Positions 7,991 through 10,064 of a stretch of 10,064 bases of DNA are shown here, piece after piece; within the stretch, counting starts at the first letter, position 1, and each line of letters starts with the position of its first letter. Origin of the DNA: an uncultured Gammaproteobacteria bacterium (GTDB lineage: Bacteria; Pseudomonadota; Gammaproteobacteria; GCA-2729495); contig CAMYJV010000146.1 of the NCBI GenBank assembly GCA_947258805.1, forward strand, positions 1 through 10,064, in the 5' to 3' direction. The notes beneath the pieces are model-generated. The model made no database searches. It had not been told where the DNA came from and saw only the letters and a list, made by a program, of their open reading frames with translations. A program made the translations under genes and the position numbers.

Positions 7991-8748
7991 GAGTCCGATC
8001 CAGCGGCGGCCTCGCAGATGGCCAGAAAATCTCCCGCTTTCAGGGATGCTCCGCCAATCAGACCGCCGTCAATATCCTGCATTGATAAGAGTTCGGCGGC
8101 ATTGGCGCCTTTCACGCTGCCACCATAGAGAATGCGGGTTTCGGCGGCGAGTTTAGCATCGGCCGCCGCGAGGCGGGCGCGGATCTCCGCGTGGACTTCC
8201 TGGGCCTGTTCCGGGGTGGCCGTCTGGCCAGTACCGATGGCCCAGACCGGTTCATAAGCGACGATGGCACCGGCAAATCCTGCTGCACCCACCCCGTTCA
8301 GCACCGCGTCGAGCTGACGGCCGACGACGTCCATTGTCTGGCCTGCCTGGCGTTCTTCCAGGGTTTCGCCGATGCACAGCACCGGCTGCAACGATGCGCC
8401 GCGGGCGGCGACGAACTTGGCGGCCACAAGGGAGTCGGTATCACCGAACAGCGTCCGCCGCTCGGAGTGACCAATGAGCGTGTGCGTACAGCCGACGTCG
8501 CCCAGCATGGCTGCCGATACCTCGCCGGTAAAGGCGCCCTGGGCGTGGGCCGAGACGTCCTGGGCACCCAGCAATACGGCTGTGCCCGTTAGCTCCGCTG
8601 CCACCGGCGCCAGGTAGACGGCGGGCGGACAAACCATGACTTCGACGCCGGTCGCCGGCAAGCCGGCGATTACTTCGCGCAGCAGTTCACGATTGGCAGC
8701 CAGACTGCCATTGAGCTTCCAGTTACCGGCAACGAGGGGTACACGCAT
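7987..8748 (-). CDS. tpiA: Triosephosphate isomerase, 253 aa
   Basis: This cytosolic enzyme interconverts dihydroxyacetone phosphate and glyceraldehyde 3-phosphate in glycolysis and gluconeogenesis. The TIM-barrel active-site residues are all present: N9 and K11 (AGNWKLNG), H94 (LIGHSERR) and the catalytic base E166 (AYEPVWAIGTG). The flexible loop follows E166, and the phosphate-binding ILYGGSVKGANA lies at 206-217. The frame is open to 8808, but I take the ATG at 8748, which gives MRVPLVAGNWK at the normal distance from the catalytic Lys and a standard length. GGA lies about 9 nt upstream as a weak ribosome binding site. The end overlaps secG. A possible promoter lies in the gap after glmM. 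Confidence 0.97.
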   Translation of the reverse strand: MRVPLVAGNWKLNGSLAANRELLREVIAGLPATGVEVMVCPPAVYLAPVAAELTGTAVLLGAQDVSAHAQGAFTGEVSAAMLGDVGCTHTLIGHSERRTLFGDTDSLVAAKFVAARGASLQPVLCIGETLEERQAGQTMDVVGRQLDAVLNGVGAAGFAGAIVAYEPVWAIGTGQTATPEQAQEVHAEIRARLAAADAKLAAETRILYGGSVKGANAAELLSMQDIDGGLIGGASLKAGDFLAICEAAAGSDS

Positions 8749-8766
8749 GCTGTTTTCCGACTGGCA

Positions 8767-8797
8767 GCCCGGTGGCGGGTTCCGACACCAGCCGGGC
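8767..8797 (-). other. GC-rich stem-loop in the glmM-tpiA gap
   Basis: GCCCGGTGG (8767-8775) can pair with CCAGCCGGGC (8788-8797), with one bulged base and a 12-nt loop. No T-run follows on the minus strand, so it is not a standard terminator. It would sit in the 5' leader of tpiA, 19 nt before the start codon, if the promoter at 8818-8846 is real. Its role, if any, is unknown. Confidence 0.3.
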
Positions 8798-8817
8798 CCC
8801 GGGCGCAAGGAGCGCGA

Positions 8818-8846
8818 AGGTTAGCGGGGCGATTGCGGGAAATCAA
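8818..8846 (-). promoter_or_regulatory. Possible sigma-70 promoter for tpiA-secG-tRNA-Leu
   Basis: On the minus strand TTGATT (8846-8841) and TAACCT (8823-8818) are separated by exactly 17 nt. The -35 matches the consensus at 4 of 6 bases and the -10 at 3 of 6, including the first two and last positions. It lies in the 107-nt gap between the glmM stop and the tpiA start, where a promoter would be expected. The match is weak, and read-through from glmM is an alternative. Confidence 0.35.
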
Positions 8847-8855
8847 CGTCGCGGG

Positions 8856-10064
8856 TCACCCCGCCGTGGCGGCCTGAATGCTCTCGGCCAGGGAGCGTGC
8901 GACCGTGTCCACCTCCTGCTCGTTCTCCCCCTCGACCATCACCCGCAGCACCGGTTCCGTGCCCGACGCGCGCACCAGGATGCGGCCCCGGTCGGCCAGC
9001 AAGCCCTCCGCGTGGGCCACGGCGGCCTGAATGGGCTCCGACTCAGCCACGTTAACCCGCTGGGCGGTCCGGATATTGATCAGCGTCTGCGGGAACCTCG
9101 GCATATCCGCCACCAGTTCTGCCAGGGTCCGGCCGCTCTGCACGATGACGCTCAACACCTGCAGGGCCGCCACCAGCCCGTCCCCCGTGGTGGTCTTGTC
9201 CAGGCACAGCAAGTGGCCGGATGTCTCACCACCCAGCTCGCCGCCCGCTTCACGCAGCATTTCCAGCACGTAGCGGTCACCCACGGCAGCACGCTGGAAC
9301 GTAATACCCAGGCCCTGCAACGCTCGCTCCAGGCCGAGATTGCTCATCAGCGTGCCGACCACCGGGCCCTTCAGGGTGCTGTCGGCCTGGCGGGCCGCGG
9401 CCAGCAGGTACAGCAGTTGATCACCGTCAATGAGTTGGCCGTCCTGATCCACCATCAACAGGCGATCGCCGTCGCCGTCCAGGGCCACGCCGAGGTCGGC
9501 CCTGACCCCCTGCACCGTGAGCTTCAACAGTTCCGGGTCGGTCGCGCCGCAGCCGGCGTTGATGTTGCGGCCATTGGGAGAGCAGCCAATGGGCACGATT
9601 TCCGCGCCCAGTTCACTCAGCACCCGCGGCGCGACCTTATAGCCGGCCCCGTGGGAACAGTCGAGAACCAGCTTCAGCTTGTCCAGGCGTGTGTCCGCGG
9701 CGACAGTGGCCAGGCAGAACTGCTGGTAGTCCTCTCTCGCCGACTCTACGCGCTTGGCGCGGCCCAGCTCGCTGGACTCGCGGGTGATGGCCGGATCAGT
9801 GAGAAAGGCTTCGATGCGCTCTTCCACTGCGTCGGGCAACTTCGCGCCCTGCCGGTCGAAGAACTTGATGCCGTTGTCGTCAAAGGGGTTGTGAGAGGCG
9901 CTGATGACCACGCCGAGATCCGCATTGTGGGCCTGCGTGGCCTGCGCGATGCCTGGTGTCGGCAAGGGTCCCAGCAGCAGCACGTCCATGCCCGCGGCGA
10001 CAAAGCCGGCTTCCAGCGCCGACTCGAACATATAGCCGGATACCCGCGTGTCCTTGCCAATCAC
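8856..10064 (-). CDS. glmM: Phosphoglucosamine mutase (GlmM), 5' end outside window
   Basis: GlmM converts glucosamine 6-phosphate to glucosamine 1-phosphate, the step before UDP-GlcNAc in the synthesis of peptidoglycan and lipopolysaccharide. The visible part is 402 codons and begins in the conserved IGKDTRVSGYMFESALEAG. By comparison with E. coli GlmM (445 aa) about 45 N-terminal residues lie past the window edge; the GTG at the edge is an internal Val, not a start. Counting from it, the phosphorylated serine is S57 in SASHNP. The Mg-binding loop DGDGDR is at 196-201, the sugar-binding loop GETSGH at 279-284, and the phosphate-binding RASGTEP at 366-372. All are intact. It precedes tpiA by 107 nt on the same strand, the usual gammaproteobacterial order. 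Confidence 0.97.
   Translation of the reverse strand: MIGKDTRVSGYMFESALEAGFVAAGMDVLLLGPLPTPGIAQATQAHNADLGVVISASHNPFDDNGIKFFDRQGAKLPDAVEERIEAFLTDPAITRESSELGRAKRVESAREDYQQFCLATVAADTRLDKLKLVLDCSHGAGYKVAPRVLSELGAEIVPIGCSPNGRNINAGCGATDPELLKLTVQGVRADLGVALDGDGDRLLMVDQDGQLIDGDQLLYLLAAARQADSTLKGPVVGTLMSNLGLERALQGLGITFQRAAVGDRYVLEMLREAGGELGGETSGHLLCLDKTTTGDGLVAALQVLSVIVQSGRTLAELVADMPRFPQTLINIRTAQRVNVAESEPIQAAVAHAEGLLADRGRILVRASGTEPVLRVMVEGENEQEVDTVARSLAESIQAATAG

Noticed and set aside
7259..8128. Plus-strand open frame of 289 aa across the tRNA repeats and secG, with an internally repeated sequence
   Set aside because: Its repeated peptide blocks (ending AGLEP) are the antisense translation of the tRNA T-arm and of the tandem units, and the rest is antisense to secG. 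It has no recognisable domain. This is a known type of spurious protein call over tRNA-Leu genes.
8767..8804. glmM terminator in the GC-rich gap
   Set aside because: The stem-loop lacks a T-tract on the minus strand and lies closer to tpiA than to glmM, so I do not call it a terminator.

Overview
The window looks like chromosomal core DNA from a GC-rich gammaproteobacterium outside the Enterobacterales. The reasons are the gene order glmM-tpiA-secG-tRNA-Leu-nuo, separate nuoC and nuoD genes (fused in enterics), and protein sequences that resemble the Xanthomonadales/Woeseiales/Steroidobacterales part of the class. That placement is an inference from gene order and remembered family sequences, not from a search. 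Every gene I can support lies on the minus strand, so transcription runs from high to low coordinates.

Region 1 (10064 to 7482) is a housekeeping block. It holds glmM (phosphoglucosamine mutase, 5' end outside the window), tpiA (triosephosphate isomerase), secG (preprotein translocase subunit) and a tRNA-Leu with anticodon GAG. tpiA and secG overlap by an ATGA. The tRNA begins only 19 nt after the secG stop, so it is probably cut out of a tpiA-secG-tRNA transcript that ends at a very strong hairpin terminator directly after the tRNA.

Region 2 (about 7481 to 7152) has no protein gene but is structured. It contains a perfect 21-bp inverted repeat whose arm runs into the 3' end of the tRNA. It also contains two diverged tandem units of about 122 and 134 bp, each carrying the same 15-nt piece of the tRNA T-arm. 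After these comes a likely promoter for the nuo operon.

Region 3 (7151 to 1) holds nuoA, B, C, D, E, F, G and the start of nuoH, which encode the NADH-oxidising and connecting parts of respiratory complex I. The genes overlap or lie within 15 nt of each other, as in a single operon, and the rest of nuoH (and presumably nuoI-N) lies beyond position 1. The iron-sulfur, FMN and NADH motifs are intact in B, F and G. nuoE is broken: an internal deletion of about 52-55 bp with a frame change separates its first two cluster cysteines from its last two. This is either a real lesion in complex I or an assembly error.

I found no clear new multi-gene system. The points most worth checking are the tRNA-tail repeat region and the nuoE lesion.
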